Assembly: GCA_940337035.1 (NCBI GenBank)
Contig: OW679203.1
Location: 29,025,495 to 29,089,494, forward strand
Direction: 5' to 3'
Length of the DNA: 64,000 nt
Source: Agriotes lineatus
Taxonomy: Eukaryota; Arthropoda; Insecta; Coleoptera; Elateridae
Shown here piece by piece: positions 12,311-25,477 of this stretch. Below the pieces are notes generated by a model, which saw only the letters and a list, made by a program, of their open reading frames with translations, was not told where the DNA came from and searched no databases. The position numbers and the translations under genes are program-made. Numbering within the stretch: position 1 is the first letter of the stretch; every line of letters begins with the position of its first letter.

Positions 12311-13115
12311 TAACCGGCATCAATCAAAGCGCACAAGGTCGCCGCCCGTCAAATTGGCTGAGATCCTTTATTCCTATTTCTGCTAAACGCAATATGCTAG
12401 CTCTAAAGAAGGAATAGTTCAGCGAGCGCCAACTAAGCCACTGCTTTATAAGCCTTGGCTCTATTCTTCCCAATATGCAAATTAATGCTAATTTATTGTT
12501 TTCGGAGATAATTTCCTAAAACGACCAGAGTTTTTTAATTTAATAAATTCCACCGAGTCATTAAACACTTTCAGGTGTAATAAATGGCGGCATTTAGATA
12601 AATTCCGGCGAAGGTGGCTTTGTAAATATACTCCTTTGTGTCTCAAATTGAAATTTGACTGAGGCGTTTCGGCTGAATGGCCCGTTGGTGCTGCGTTTGC
12701 ATTATAAAGCTCGACGTCTAACCGGGATAAAAAATGTAGGAAATGTCAAAGCAGCTAAATCAAAATAGCAGCGGCTAGTACTTTACCTTGAGACGCCCCG
12801 TAAATGGAGGGCCTCAAATTCCAAATGATTTTGCAAATTTCTTGACAAAACCCTTTTAACTGAACGTTTTTTGTAGGTAAAAATGCAAAGTGAGGAATTG
12901 CCGCATTTTTTACCTAGATCTTTTTGTGTCCCCCATCTGGGGTCGCGTTTCCTCCGTACAGAAATTACCTGCGTGTGTGAGAAATTTCCAAGACCGGTGT
13001 GTGTTCTTACCTCTTTTTGTGTTTCCGGGCGCACCTGCCCGCATTCGTACTTAAAATTCGCTTTAATTTGCCGAATTTCGATACATCGATTCCCATACTG
13101 AAGGGTTGCCAAGGG
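12311..13115. promoter_or_regulatory. Candidate conserved non-coding (regulatory) island
   Basis: This is a compositionally complex, repeat-free stretch inside AT-rich DNA. It contains a POU-type octamer directly joined to homeodomain cores (ATGCAAATTAATGCTAAT near 12476), further TAAT motifs, and a CACCTG E-box near 13031. Open frames exist on both strands at 12783-13112, but they overlap each other, start at arbitrary ATGs and resemble no known domain. The features fit an enhancer-like conserved element better than an exon. Conservation itself cannot be seen from one sequence. Confidence 0.35.
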
Positions 13116-15990
13116 TGGCTGTAACTCTACCGCTGCATATTTTCTTCTAATTGCCGTCTTCCCCTTTTTACTTAAATTCGACCTCTTTTGCAGACATCTG
13201 CACCAACATGTTGATTTCCCGTTAGAAGTACGAAAATATAAGTACTAGGCAGGAGTGGATTTTTAATCAACATGCAGGTTATTGCGATACATTTAACATA
13301 TTCTAGTCAAGTGTGGCTTAACTGATCGTTCTTGCTAAGCTTTGAATGTATGAGAAGAGTAGTGGCCCCTCAGTTCAGACCTAAGGGAGCTTGAATGCCT
13401 TTTATGTATTTTTTATAAATGATAAATTGAAAAACGTAGACTAATGGATTTTTTACTGCAGTCATGTTTGTTTAAAAATGCGTTAACTTATTGTAAATTC
13501 CACGATCAGATTGAGCTGAGCGCCGTAAATTATTGAAATTTTTATTGTAGTTATGTTCAAAGTAAATTTTCTCAACATCAATACATTTCATTACTATTAT
13601 TTTCCATGAGTCAATTAAAAAAAAACGCCATATAACTTATCCTCAGAAGAAAATTAATGTCCTCGTAGCTCTTTCAAATCTGACGAATTGTTATGATGTC
13701 CTCAAGCCGTAAAAAGTCAACACTCGCCTTTACAGTGTGTGAGTATCAGTATCTATACGTACTAGTTTGAAAACATTACTGATTGTGCCAGGCACGTAAA
13801 TTTAGAAATTTAAAAATTGATTAAGTTCTACATTTCCGCATTCAAGCGATCTCTCTACTCGACGAAAAATGCATTTTTAGTTGCCTCCCCAAATAGTTTT
13901 TCTAACTGCGAAAATGTCCCATTCAAAAACGATTTTTCCCTATATAACAATAAGGGCAGTTTCTCATTTTTATTTAAAACTTTTATTTATTGCCGTCAAA
14001 ATATTTCAAACATTATTTTTTATGCATAACTTGCTCGTCGGACTTACAAAACTCGCTCACGCTCGTTCGGCAACATATCACAACTCACTCATCTTAATAT
14101 GAAAATCACTATTCAACTAGGCTGTTGCTAAGTAATGATATATAATTGTTATTGCAAAAACGAAAAAATAAGACAATGAAAACTGAAATGAAGAAATTTT
14201 CGAAAAATCAAGCAAAAATATGGAAGCGGCATATTCAAAATTTACCAAATGAGGAAACTAAGGAAGGAATTCTTCACAAGGTGAGGAAATTATTTTGGAA
14301 CTAACATATTCAGAACAAAAAGATGTAGTAAACACAGCAATAACTAGAAAAACTCCAGGAAGCGATCAATTATGTTTTGCAGTATAATAGTAGTAGTAGA
14401 AGTAGATGTTAGGAAAAATTAATATCAAGGCGATTAATCCATTCCAAGAAGCGTATTAGTAAAACTAGGATAGGGGGAGAATTATCAAGACTTGATGTTG
14501 AAAATTCAAGTTACGAAGATCAGTTTGAAACGTAATCATGTTGCATAAATAATATTGAGTTCTATTTTCTGTTAAAAAAATAGAGGATGTGGTAAACGAC
14601 GGTTTTCCATACTAAGCTTTCTTGTTTCTTTACTTTCATGGTTAATGTGATCATGGTTTGTATTTCGTATTTTCTTAGTTGTATCCTGATCTAAACGTGG
14701 TACATATACAATACCACAATAATTAAAACGTGCCAATACAAGGCTATTGCATAAAATTACGTCGATTCCTATTGCTTGTTGAAAATGAACTATACGCGGT
14801 TGTACGAATAGACTGTACTTTAGTAGCCATAAGCAATTTGTATTGTAAATATTTTAAGGTAGAATTTCGTAGGCAAAGTGGTCATATTAAAGTTACAACA
14901 GGCGAGTATTTAGCCGGCATTTGGAACGTAATTTTGGTTAAGGGTAAATTTATGCAGGGTTTGCCTCTTAAGCCGAAAAATTGGGCGAAGCGAGATTATT
15001 AGTACTTGATCAGAAGTGCAACTGTTGCAACTCGGTCATAAAAATTACGTGCCGGCTGGAGCAAATTGCTTTGAGAGAATTGTAAAATTCTTTGCTAGGT
15101 GTCAACCGCTTTACAAATTTTAGAGTGTGAAACCTAAAAGTTTGTACAATTCATAGAGCTATTATGAATTGCCACGTACGTCTGTACGTGACAGAAGTGT
15201 AAAATTTAGAGCTGCTTTGATAAGCTTATTAGAAATTTTGAGAACGCCTACCGAGTTTTCTTGGTCAAACTGGACTTAGAATTTAGTTAGTTAATAAGTA
15301 ACGGTGTTCTGTAAACGGCGGAAAATAAATGCAAGTATTTGTACTTAAGTGTCTTATTAATCACGCAACAGTCGCTTTAGTCTTCGTGTATATTTTGACA
15401 AAAAGGATTACCAGTTACCCGACTTTAGACGAATTCGCGACAGGCTATACAGCAATTTCAATACAAAGCTTATATAAAATCGATGCTTTATACATAAAAA
15501 TAATAATGAAAAATAAAAATTAGTTATGGAAGCAACAATTAACTAAATGCTTTTAACACTTTTGAATTAAACAATTACGTCTCCTGTCGTTTTGCGTATA
15601 TTTGTAAATGTAAAAGCTTCTTTCGAAGGCGAGATCGAAACATTTTTCAAGTTTTCTAAAACGTCTGGTTCCATATCATGTTTCAAGAGAATCTCGCGTT
15701 GACCATTTCAATTTTAAATTTATCAAGAATTCCTGCCTGCATTTTACCCCAACCGCTACAAAAGCATTTTTTTTTACTCAATACCTATACAGACTAATTC
15801 TGCAGTGGTTATTGACACCAAACCATAAATGACTTTTATAAAACTATGCAAACCAAAATATAATACGTGTTACCAGCACTGATATACCTGATTGGGGTTC
15901 TATACCCTTCATGGAATTTTTCCAAAAATATGCAAATATGTTCTCTTAAGAAGGTTACAAGCGTGAGCAGTATCAGAGGGTTTGAAGGTT
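13116..15990. other. Intergenic, no gene supported
   Basis: I see only weak items. A short frame at about 14311-14388 contains AITRKTPGSDQL, which faintly resembles the KxPGxDGL block at the start of LINE reverse transcriptases; it lies after another short frame and cannot be extended. A perfect 7 bp inverted repeat (CACGTAC and GTACGTG, 4 bp loop) lies near 15172-15189. A 90-codon frame at 14730-15002 has no recognisable similarity. Confidence 0.4.
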
Positions 15991-15999
15991 AAATAAAGC

Positions 16000-16215
16000 T
16001 ATATGCCATTATCATATTGCTGACGCTTGGTGCATACAGTAAAGGGCCAAGAATGGACCCTTGTGGTACATCGTGTGCAATATTACGAAAAAAACGAAAA
16101 TTGTTTATTTTAGATAAAGAAACAGCTAAAACGTCAAAATCAAAATGTTGCTATATAACAAATAATATCCAGTGAATAATAGTGTCGAAGGCATCTGACG
16201 AAGCGAGTGAGATTA
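16000..16215 (-). pseudogene. LINE reverse transcriptase fragment (CR1/jockey type)
   Basis: Read on the minus strand, the segment at 16028-16070 encodes VPQGSILGPLLYAP, the diagnostic block between the palm motifs of CR1/jockey-type reverse transcriptases. About 120 bp further 5' on that strand (16180-16215) is LASSDAFDTI, equivalent to the LDFSKAFDTV catalytic block that carries the first active-site aspartate. The spacing is shorter than in intact elements and a stop lies between the two blocks, so this is a small internally deleted relic. No endonuclease or YADD block is visible nearby. Confidence 0.7.
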
Positions 16216-17998
16216 ACACAAAAAATTACAATCGTCAGTTCCAGAATCTTCGCCAATTATTAAGGTGATTCTCATTCATTTAATAATATGTGCTATGTAA
16301 GGTATAAAATACGGTCAATCAAATCATCGTACCACTGACAGAAGAACCTCACGACTTAAGAAGAAACGGCCAAAAGATCTGACAAATTAAACTCGGATTG
16401 ACATCTTTGGGGATCTTCCCAACTAAACCTATTAATTGCAAACCAATAGCTTATAGAATCATAATATTATATTTGCTAATGGGGAATATGTTTTAATTTA
16501 GTCTTTAAATCTGGCATTTTTAGGCCATCCTACACTCCTGGATATCAGATATAGGGATTAAAGTATGGAATATCGAAGATCAAGTTTGCCCAATAAAGTT
16601 ATAAGAAACATTTAAAAAGTATGCCCAGATAAGTGTATATTTTTTCTTCCATATTTTTATTTAATTTAAATGCAAAACGGTTTTATTAAATGCTTAGATA
16701 AAATATAAATTTAATGTACGGAATCTGAATCACATGCCGAAACGTATGCAACGCGGTGCATTACGCTGTCAGATGACAATTCAGGGCATCATGGCAATTA
16801 AAGAAAAACACTGACAACTTATACTCTGTTAAAAATTTAAAAACCACCAACGTCGCATTTTCCTCGATAATTATTACCCGCAACGCTGTATCGTAATAAA
16901 TTTGGTGAGAATTGTAATTTTTAGTTTTAAGTGTTTGTTAAGTGTGAAGTTTGTCAGTTCGTATGATTTTTTTCGTGGCATAGTCCAAAGGATGCTTTCA
17001 TACCTGCGCAAATGCGTAATAAAAATTAGAGCTAAAATGTGTTAATAATAATAACACAATTTGAATGAACTACAATTTTATTTTGAATCAAATAAATGTC
17101 GTCATCAGAAATATGTCATAATTTGTACTGTTACCAATATATCATGAAGAAAAACCATACAAGTTTTTTTCTTTTACCAACCTATTGCTACACTTACCTG
17201 TAATTTTTTATTATATAGTTTAGTAAATAACTTAATAGAGTAGGTATTTGCCGACCATTTTTGTGCCATGTATAAGTATGTGGTTATTACAACATTAATT
17301 GATTTATCATAACTTGACGTTTTCAGTCAGAATGTTTTACTGAGAAATTTACGAGTTCAGAGAAAACAATTTGACAACAATTATCCAAATTTTTCAGGCA
17401 CGAGGGATATTCGGCATGATTATTTCCTGAAACCGGTAACATTCACTTGGTGCTTGATAATGGTTAAATTTTGACACATTTTTAACTAGTTACATTTTGA
17501 CCTTCCTTGCCATCATTAAACTGACTAATCCATAGGCATTACGCATTATTGTTGATATAGGTATAATACGATAAATACTTTGAATTTGACGGCTATATTG
17601 CAAAAACGTGTTGCTTCGCGGTTGGATTACTTATACTGTCAAAATTGACACGATTTGTCACTAAGCAGGAAGTTTGAATATAAAAAATTATTTTTATGAA
17701 CAAAAATAAAATAACCAAAAAGTCTTATTTTAATTTATACAGATATTAGCGCGATTTAACAATTATTGTGCGTACAGTAAGATACTATGCGGTAGTGTTA
17801 TATTATTTGAATTATTAGTTTGTAAATCTATTGGTGTACCCTGATATTAATACCGAGCACCTTTCACAAATTGTGTGCTCCGATTGGTTAATATAAATGT
17901 GAGCAGAATAGTCATAATTATAATATATAGTTATTAAAGAAACAAGTATAAGAGTAATCACACACAACAAAAGAGAAAAATCATATATAAAAGAAAAG
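16216..17998. other. AT-rich intergenic, nothing recognised
   Basis: I see no domain-like peptide, no inverted repeat pair and no tandem structure. Confidence 0.5.
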
Positions 17999-18721
17999 TA
18001 TACAAGGTATTTTAAAAATACGTTCGTATATTTTACCCACTTATAGATCTCATCGATACAAACAAAAGTGTCCTAATAAAAATGGGTCCGGAAATGCTTT
18101 GTTTCTGAGATACAGGGTGTTAAAGTTTTTTTAATCTAGTTTTTTTATGTTTTTTAAAAACGCGTTGAGTGATTTTAATGAAATTTTTACAGTTTGTTTA
18201 TAACTTTATGAGGTATCTTTTGGACCTATTGCAGTTGATGTAGTAATTCCAGGGGCGTGCCCACGGGGCATATCGATTAGTTTTTTTCACAAAAAAATAA
18301 CGCCCACGAGATATTTTGCAATTTTTATATATATTTTTAATAAAGCAACTAAAAATGCAACTTTTTTGTTTCACGAGAGTTTTTAAGATCTCGCTTCATT
18401 TTCACGAAAAAAATTAAAGCCCATATTTTTGCACGTCTCTGAACCTGTTAAGACAATAACTAAAATGCTTCAATATCTCAAAACCCCGTTGCTGATTTTA
18501 GTGAAACTTTTAAGGTTTATTGGTGTTATTAATGATCATATTTTGGTACACTTAGATTTAAATTACTTATTCCACGGGCGGCCGTGATTTTTTTTTGTTG
18601 AATACTTTAACACTGTATTTCAGAAACAAAGCATTTACGGACATTTAGGACTTTTTTGTTTGTATTGATGAGATCTATAAGTGGGTAGAATATAAGAACG
18701 TATTTTGAAATATCATGTATA
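17999..18721. mobile_element. 723 bp terminal-inverted-repeat element, non-autonomous
   Basis: About 125 bp at the left (17999-18130) is repeated in reverse complement at the right (18593-18721). Shared blocks include TATACAAGGTATTTT at the outside, ACTTATAGATCTCATCGATA, ACAAACAAAAGTGTCCTAA, AATGCTTTGTTTCTGAGATA and ACAGGGTGTTAAAG at the inside. The central 460 bp is AT-rich with poly-T and poly-A runs and encodes nothing. This is a DNA-transposon-type MITE of unknown superfamily. Its flanks are AT-rich, so a short TA-type target duplication cannot be confirmed or excluded. Confidence 0.8.
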
Positions 18722-21493
18722 ATTATAGCTATAACACGATAATTTTAGATCATATGGGTATTCCAGAAACAAATGCACAACAAAACTTTGATTTTTCTTA
18801 TTCTGAGCATTTTAAAATTTCATTTAAAACGATATAGTTTTGAAGCAAATATGTACATTTAAAAGTGACAAGATTTTTATAATGTTGCAGTAGTTACCAA
18901 CAAGCCTTTTAACAACAGTATTGTATAAGTCGATTTGATAATTATTTAAGAAACTGTGTTAACTCATTGGTTCTTTTTAAGAGCTTTCTTTTGTGCGCTC
19001 ATTCCTGGGACACGCTCTATACACCTAAGAAATACACAAGTAATGTAAAGTCAATGCAACAAATGTTTTAATTAATTCGCGCAGGACTAAACTACCCATA
19101 ATGTTTTTATAGATATTATGAGTTACGAGTATAGTCAAATTATTAAACGCTCTTGAATTATAGTCACAGGCGCCGACTGACCGAAGCAAACAGGCATGCG
19201 TCCCTTTTGACATATTCAAATAAAAACGAAATAAAATATAAAACTATTAATGTTTCGAGTTGATGTGATTACTTGCATTTATTCTAAATGTAACACGAAT
19301 AGGTGCGCAAGCGTCAGACACGGAAAAAAAGAAGTACGTGCAAAGGCTGAAGGATTTTTGTTTCAATCTGAAAGTTTTTTTATGTAATAAACCTAACACG
19401 TCTGGTGTTTATATAGATAGAGGCAGGCTTCTACAATCAATATTCGAAGCGCGTGATTAAAATAACTGGCGTGACAAATACTACAAAGGACATTAGAGAG
19501 AATTGTTACTAAGATTTGTAAAAAAAATGTAAGGTAATTTAAGGTATTTAAGGTAAATTACGTTGTCGCTTTCGGGAAGGTTCATTCAGAACGGCATGTA
19601 TTACAGAAGAATAATTTCTGAAATAATTGACATCTTATGTACCCTAAAAGATCGTTTTAAATGTACAACCATTGAACACTTAAAATAAACACGAAAACTT
19701 TTGTTTTGGAAACGGAAATTTGTATATTACACTGAAATTTTATAGCGACGACTTTGATAAACAAAGATTAAATTAATATTGCATAGAGACACACTTCTGG
19801 ATTTAGCTAAGTCTGAAAATTTGTAATTTCGTTCAATTATTGATGTGTGTGAATTTAAAAAAAAACGCCTTTATTACTTGGAGATTTAAGTTTATAACAT
19901 ATTTTTGGCAATTCCAACAACAACACCTTCTACCTCCGAGTTTCTCCTTTTTAATATGACGATTAAAATCACATTTAAGGTCCATATTGGAACACCAGAA
20001 ATTAAATAATATAGTGTTTCTAAATATTTATAGAGTAGCACTGAAGATCAACATCGACGGTATATCAAATGAATATATTGGTTGTCCGTGTCCGTCAACG
20101 TACTTTTGCAATGAATTAAAATAATTTTCTTTCATTTTGAAACCATAATCCTGTTTATTGGCTCTTGATAGCGGGCGTAATATGGCTTTTGTGACCCTAG
20201 GGCCTAAAAAGTAGCTAACCAGTATAACAAACACCAGCAATCTAATATAGTAACACCAACTATGTATATAGTATGGTTTCACACTAAAAATTTACAGATA
20301 CAGCACAACGGTTACGCAGTAGTCGGTAGCCAAAATACTGAATCCTTGAGTTTTCTTTATTTTGAGAACAAAGATAAAATAAAACGTATGTATCACGTGC
20401 ATAATTATATAACACTTGGAACATTCGCTATTGCTATAATCTATTGATTATGCCTTTAATACATAAATAACTATTATGTACTCGTATGTCATACATACAG
20501 TCCGTTTTTTAATTTTTACCACGTTGTAGCAACTTTATTATGAATTTCAATGCTTGAAATATTTTATCTCTTTACAATGCAACATTTTTGCGATTTTTCT
20601 TAATTGCAAATAATTTGTTAACGCCTGCTGCAATCAGATATTCCATCAGAACAGTTCTAAGAATGTGTCAAAAAAATGTGCGTATAACAATAAGGTAATT
20701 TTGACAACTTCTGTAATTGCTTGTTAAAAATATTTATTACTTTAGTTTCCCATTTTTAGTAAAAATATAAATTAACCTTTAACTATTGACATGACTAGCT
20801 GATAAAGCTGTTAGTTCTGATTTCAATAATATATAGTTTGTTGGGTTTTGATTCATTGTAAAGTTGCTAGCAAGCTGAGCATAACAAAAAAAACGTAATT
20901 AGAATTTAGTATACATTTTATTTCTTTATTATTTCAAATTTTGGCTGCTTATTTAGGTAGTATTTGTGTTAACTATATTTTATTTGTTAACTTTTTCCCT
21001 TTTTCATGTGTATTTTGCGTGTAGGTTACATTTTTAATAACATTTCATTTATTATTTTTTGTTATCCACACGTATTTCACATGAAATGAATCCACATTAA
21101 AATATCTTCTATAATGATTTGGAATTTTGGTGGTTTGTACACACCCTCAATGAGACTTAAGCTACAGATTTGGATTATTTCCAATTGCTCAATTAAAAAT
21201 GTGAATTTGCCAATACTTACCCTAGCGATCGATCAAGGTAGGCTGAATTACATTTCGAAATGCTTTTTAGCATCCACAAAAACAAGCAGATACCAATTTT
21301 TGTCGTAAAAATAAAGAAAAAATTCTTTGAAGCAATAATAATTAAAATATGGTAAAAATATAAAATAGCATAAAATCAAGAGTTAATGAAAAACAAAATT
21401 TCCTGTAAATTTTTAATATTTTTACAAAAAGTCCATTTGGTTCTTACGTAATTTTAAGGTTTTACTATATTAGCACTTACGCTCTAATAATAT
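18722..21493. other. AT-rich intergenic, nothing recognised
   Basis: The longest frame (20028-20282, minus, 84 codons) has a hydrophobic start but no known motif and sits in very AT-rich DNA. I found no repeat or RNA structure to report. Confidence 0.5.
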
Positions 21494-21675
21494 AGTATGA
21501 TCAAAAATTATGTTGATGTAGTATGGCTATGACTATTCCTAATTTATGAATGCAACTATAACTCACTCAAAAATTAAAAATGCTATGTTTAACATTTAAG
21601 TGTAAACGTAGTTGTATTCATAGATTAGGTACTAATCCATAGCCATACTAGATAAAAATAAATTTTGATCATACT
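21494..21675. mobile_element. MITE with GTATGATCAAAAATT ends (182 bp)
   Basis: The left end AGTATGATCAAAAATTA and the right end TAAATTTTGATCATACT are inverted. The arms continue inward for about 70 bp (TAGTATGGCTATG and CATAGCCATACTA, then ATGAATGCAACTA and TAGTTGTATTCAT). The loop is about 40 bp, AT-rich and non-coding. The same termini occur at 46562-46896, so this is a multi-copy family. A TA-insertion (Tc1/mariner-like) origin is possible but not shown. Confidence 0.8.
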
Positions 21676-23600
21676 TTAGGATAACTAAGTTTTCCTCAAA
21701 ACTAGAACATAAAGCTTGATTCTTTTTATATTGATTTATTGATCATAAAGTTTTATTTCTAAATTGGTATTTTCGTGTTTGAAACAATTTAAGGGCGGTG
21801 GAGTAAATTTTGTAGTCACATTTTAATTTTCTCCTTGCATGACCAATTCGATTTTGTTAAAGAGGAATTTATGTGAGATCGAATTTATTTTTTTACAAAT
21901 TTTGAAAACAACAAAAACTAAAAACCACTCAAGAAGTTAACAACACTTTTTCAAAACGAAAGCAAATGTGTACAAAGATTTTGATATTGTTACTTTGTTT
22001 TGACCATCTTGCGATTATTATTGCTTCTAAAAGAAAAATTAAATCAAATTCAGCCTTGATGACTGGTTGATCGTATAGAATCCTTAATTATTTTGAATTT
22101 CCTAAAACAACTGTAACATTCAAAAACGTATCATGTAAATTGAGTTCCTTAAAGAGGGCATTGCCATCAATATGGGGATTATTTGGATTTTTATCCGTCC
22201 TGAATTTCAAGTGTGAATCTTGGCAATGTTTTGAGATATCTTCTGAAATCTACTGAATTGTTTTTCTCGAATATTAAACACAAACAGACACGGTATATAG
22301 TATATACATAATTCTGGGATTCTTTAAATGGTGTCATAAAAGTAAATGTTATTATATAGTAAAACTCCAAGTTACTTTAACAAATGGTCTCTTATAGGTG
22401 TGGTCACTTTGGATTTTTTCTTTGATATTTTCAAAACTATTAGTTGAAAATTTCTACTTGCGAGGGAAGTTCCGAGTATAGCACTTTATTGATTTTTTGT
22501 AATTAATTTAACAAATACTAGAATCTAAATAGATGCTAAATTTAAAAAAACGCTTTAAACTGTTATTAATATGAAAACTACAAATAAAATAAGCTTAACA
22601 GGGACACAAAAACCAAACACTACTAAAAGTGTTATTACTTACACTTAATATTTGCATCTCTTTCCGTAATAGTTTCATTTAAATTTTTGTACCAATCGTA
22701 GTTGTAAATTATGTTTCAGGTATTGACACCAAAATTTTCAGAAATGGACAAAAATCGGTAATTCTAAATTTTAATATCATCAACAGAAGTTAAAAATTTG
22801 AGGGAATTATTGTTATTTTATTTATTTTTTCGTGCCTTGATAAAATTAAAGGTTCAAATAGAACTTTATTCATTTTGTATCGAATTAGTTATTGAATTTC
22901 GAAGCGACTCGCCAGAATTCTAACGCTTAACATTAAAAAAAAATAAAAATCTGTAGACAAAGATTATTAAAACAAATGAAGAAGTAGAACAAGATATGAA
23001 TTCTTCTATAAAAGTGCCATCATAAAGTCAGAATAGTTTTAAGTCAGATAATAATGGGCCAGTGGTAAATAAAACAAAATTTAGATGTTGGTATTATGGG
23101 CATCACCCCCAAAACTGAGACTAGTAAGTCTTATTTATTAAAATATTAATTATCTCCAAATATTTTTCTTTGCGACCAAAAAATAATCTTTGAGAACAAA
23201 GTTTTTGCCCCAAATTATTCATAAAAGTAAGCCGATATTTCTGAAATTTTGCATGGGACCTTAATTTTACATTTTGAACAACTCTTGCTGATGAAATTTT
23301 GTCGAATTTAAAACAGAAGGGGTACTTTACCTGAAAAAACAATTGTTTGTATCTACCGCTCGTGAGGGCTCATGAAAACCAATCCAACATTTTCGTATTA
23401 AGATTTTCGACTTAGAATTGTACAAGGAATATCGCTACCTGGAGCTTTAGTGGCCATTACGGGACACCCTTATATTCGTGCTTTAAAAATAAATGTGTAA
23501 ATGCTGTAGACTGCATATTTTAGTCTACGAGTATAAAAACAATGTAGCAGCCAGATAGTAAGACATTTTCATATTTGATGGCGAAAATAAAACACTGTCG
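21676..23600. other. AT-rich intergenic; one shared repeat scrap
   Basis: There is no gene. The 40 bp at 23221-23260 (containing CGATATTTCTGAAATTTTGC) match a segment at 37983-38024 inside an inverted-repeat element, so a fragment of that dispersed family is probably present here. Confidence 0.4.
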
Positions 23601-23602
23601 AA

Positions 23603-23701
23603 TGTCACAAAACCAACTAGTCAGTGTCAAGTTTTCCATGTTACAATCATTATTCCCACTTGCAACGTTTATGAGAAAATTGACAAGTTGGTTTTGTGAC
23701 A
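23603..23701. mobile_element. 99 bp inverted-repeat element (mini-MITE)
   Basis: TGTCACAAAACCAACT at 23603-23618 is perfectly inverted as AGTTGGTTTTGTGACA at 23686-23701, and the pairing continues imperfectly inward (AGTGTCAAGTTTTC with GAAAATTGACA). It is too short to encode anything. It could be a MITE or a stable hairpin in a transcript; no second copy was noticed here. Confidence 0.6.
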
Positions 23702-23869
23702 CCCTCAAAATGTTTTCACAAAAGCTTAGTTTGGGGGGCGGGTAATGTTACGATCACATTATCACGTTTTAAGAAAAAAATACGAACAACGCATTTTGTA
23801 AATGCATAATCAATTAATTAGTTAATTCATAGGTATCATTATAGTACCATGAGTTGTGACACTTTTCAG

Positions 23870-23945
23870 GTCGAGACTGCAGAAGGGGAAATCGGGGCCG
23901 TAGGCCTGAGGTCTCCCAAAAGCATTCAAGATCAGAAAAGTCATT
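23870..23945 (+). other. Candidate short exon-like, GC-rich segment
   Basis: Directly after CACTTTTCAG, a good 3' splice acceptor, the sequence becomes GC-rich for about 75 bp and reads VETAEGEIGAVGLRSPKS in the frame open from 23849 to 24037. The surrounding DNA is strongly AT-rich. No convincing splice donor follows (the first GT is AAAAGTCAT), and I do not recognise the peptide. It may be an exon of a host gene whose other exons lie outside, or a repeat fragment. Confidence 0.2.
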
Positions 23946-24039
23946 TACACTTCGTGATTAGTACATTATTGTTGGTAATACCTACCTGTCAAAATCAAAG
24001 AAAAGTATTAAACAACATATTAACATCGAATAATTGACA

Positions 24040-25060
24040 ACGACCTCTCAAAATTGAATTTTTATATTTTAATAAATTAGGGAGCCTAAAACTGAGCAAA
24101 AGGACGCTTAGCAGATAAACAATTCCCTGAAAAGTTAAGTTTAACAACGGTCTGAAGCTCTATTTGTAGTTTTTTGAGTCAAAACTGTTAATAATGGATA
24201 AGATAGATGTCGAAGAAGCTCTAAGTGTATGTGTAAAATGTGTGATTTTTACAAGAGATTCTTTTATCTAAAATTTGTTAATATTGATCAAATTACCGTA
24301 TTGCAAAAAGTATCTGTAAGAGCCATAAAAAGAATGTGTTGTATAAAAAATTAAATTCTGTTTATTTTGCTTTATCTCAAATTTGTTAGAGAAAAATATG
24401 TTGAGTACAGATTTTATACTTGTTTTACACATGTACTCGCTCATTAAGTGTTTTCAAAATTTGAAGCAAAGTTTAGGTTCTATTTTTTACGGGTAGTGTT
24501 AAGGGTGATAAGAGAACTATTAACACTTGTAATGCATTCTATAGGCAATTACAATTAATCACCTTTGGTATTTTCAAAATTTTGATTTTCAAAGCTTAAC
24601 TGCAATAAATTCCGCTGGGCTCTTTGCAAGAGGCGGGCCCGTGTTCCTTGAACACATTGAATACTGCTAGCTACAGCCCAGAGAATAGCTATATGTTTAT
24701 ATCAACTTGTTTACTCAAAGTGATCAGCTATCGTCATGAATAACCCTGTATACATTTTGTATTATTTATCAAATGAATTGATATTGGTATTGCTAATTTT
24801 GATAATCATAAAAATAAAAAGATTCCTTTCAAGGAAGACCTATATAATTTATAAATAGATAGATGTTTTGTGCTATTTGATGAAATTCTTTTCAAAATAT
24901 TTTTCCTTTCTATTTTAGTTTTTGTGAGAAAGTTTCTTATTTTTAATTGTCTGTATAAGGTATTTCTGATGGACGTAAATGTTATTAAGAAAATAGATTA
25001 TACTATAACCCTGGTGATACATGTTAATAAATTGGGCAAATTGTAAATAGTTTGAAGGAG
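24040..25060. other. AT-rich intergenic, nothing recognised
   Basis: I see no coding or repeat evidence. A small GC-richer patch at about 24610-24680 has no features that identify it. Confidence 0.5.
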
Positions 25061-25462
25061 ATGATTTTAAATTAATTCATTTTAATATAAGAAGTATTAA
25101 CAACAATTTTAAAGAAATAATCACTTTATTCGAGAGTTTTCAGTAAATTTTTCATGTAATTATTTTTACAGAATCTTGGCAAGATACTGATACTGGACCT
25201 TATATTATGACGGAGCAAAATTTAATCAACACGATACTTGTTCTGTGTATATTAAAAACACATTAGTAGTAAATACTCCTAGTTGCGACGTTATTAAATA
25301 TAGTGAAGTTTCTTTTACTAAAATAAATTTTGTAATGAATAATTTCAAGTTTAACGTTATTTGTACCTACAGATCACCAGCTACTGACAAAGAATTATTT
25401 TTGAAAAATGTACAACAACGTTTATTGCACAATAGCTCCAACTATGACGTAGGGCTTTTTGT

Positions 25463-25477
25463 GGGGGGGGGGGGGGG
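25463..25477. repeat. Poly-G tract (15 G)
   Basis: The run sits exactly where LINE endonuclease coding sequence stops and inserted sequence begins. The insert that follows (to about 25620) shares a block around TTATAGACT with the reverse complement of 57340-57370. Confidence 0.9.

Noticed and set aside
12783..13112. 109-codon minus-strand open frame (with a 72-codon frame on the other strand)
   Set aside because: Frames are open on both strands over the same DNA, there is no known motif and no third-position bias; the region reads better as non-coding.
14251..14390. Possible LINE fragment with TRKTPGSDQL
   Set aside because: Only one short block resembles a reverse transcriptase; no other RT motif follows in any frame, so it was not listed as a feature of its own.
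14730..15002. 90-codon plus-strand frame
   Set aside because: No recognisable domain, no splice or promoter context, and length is within what is expected by chance in this much sequence.
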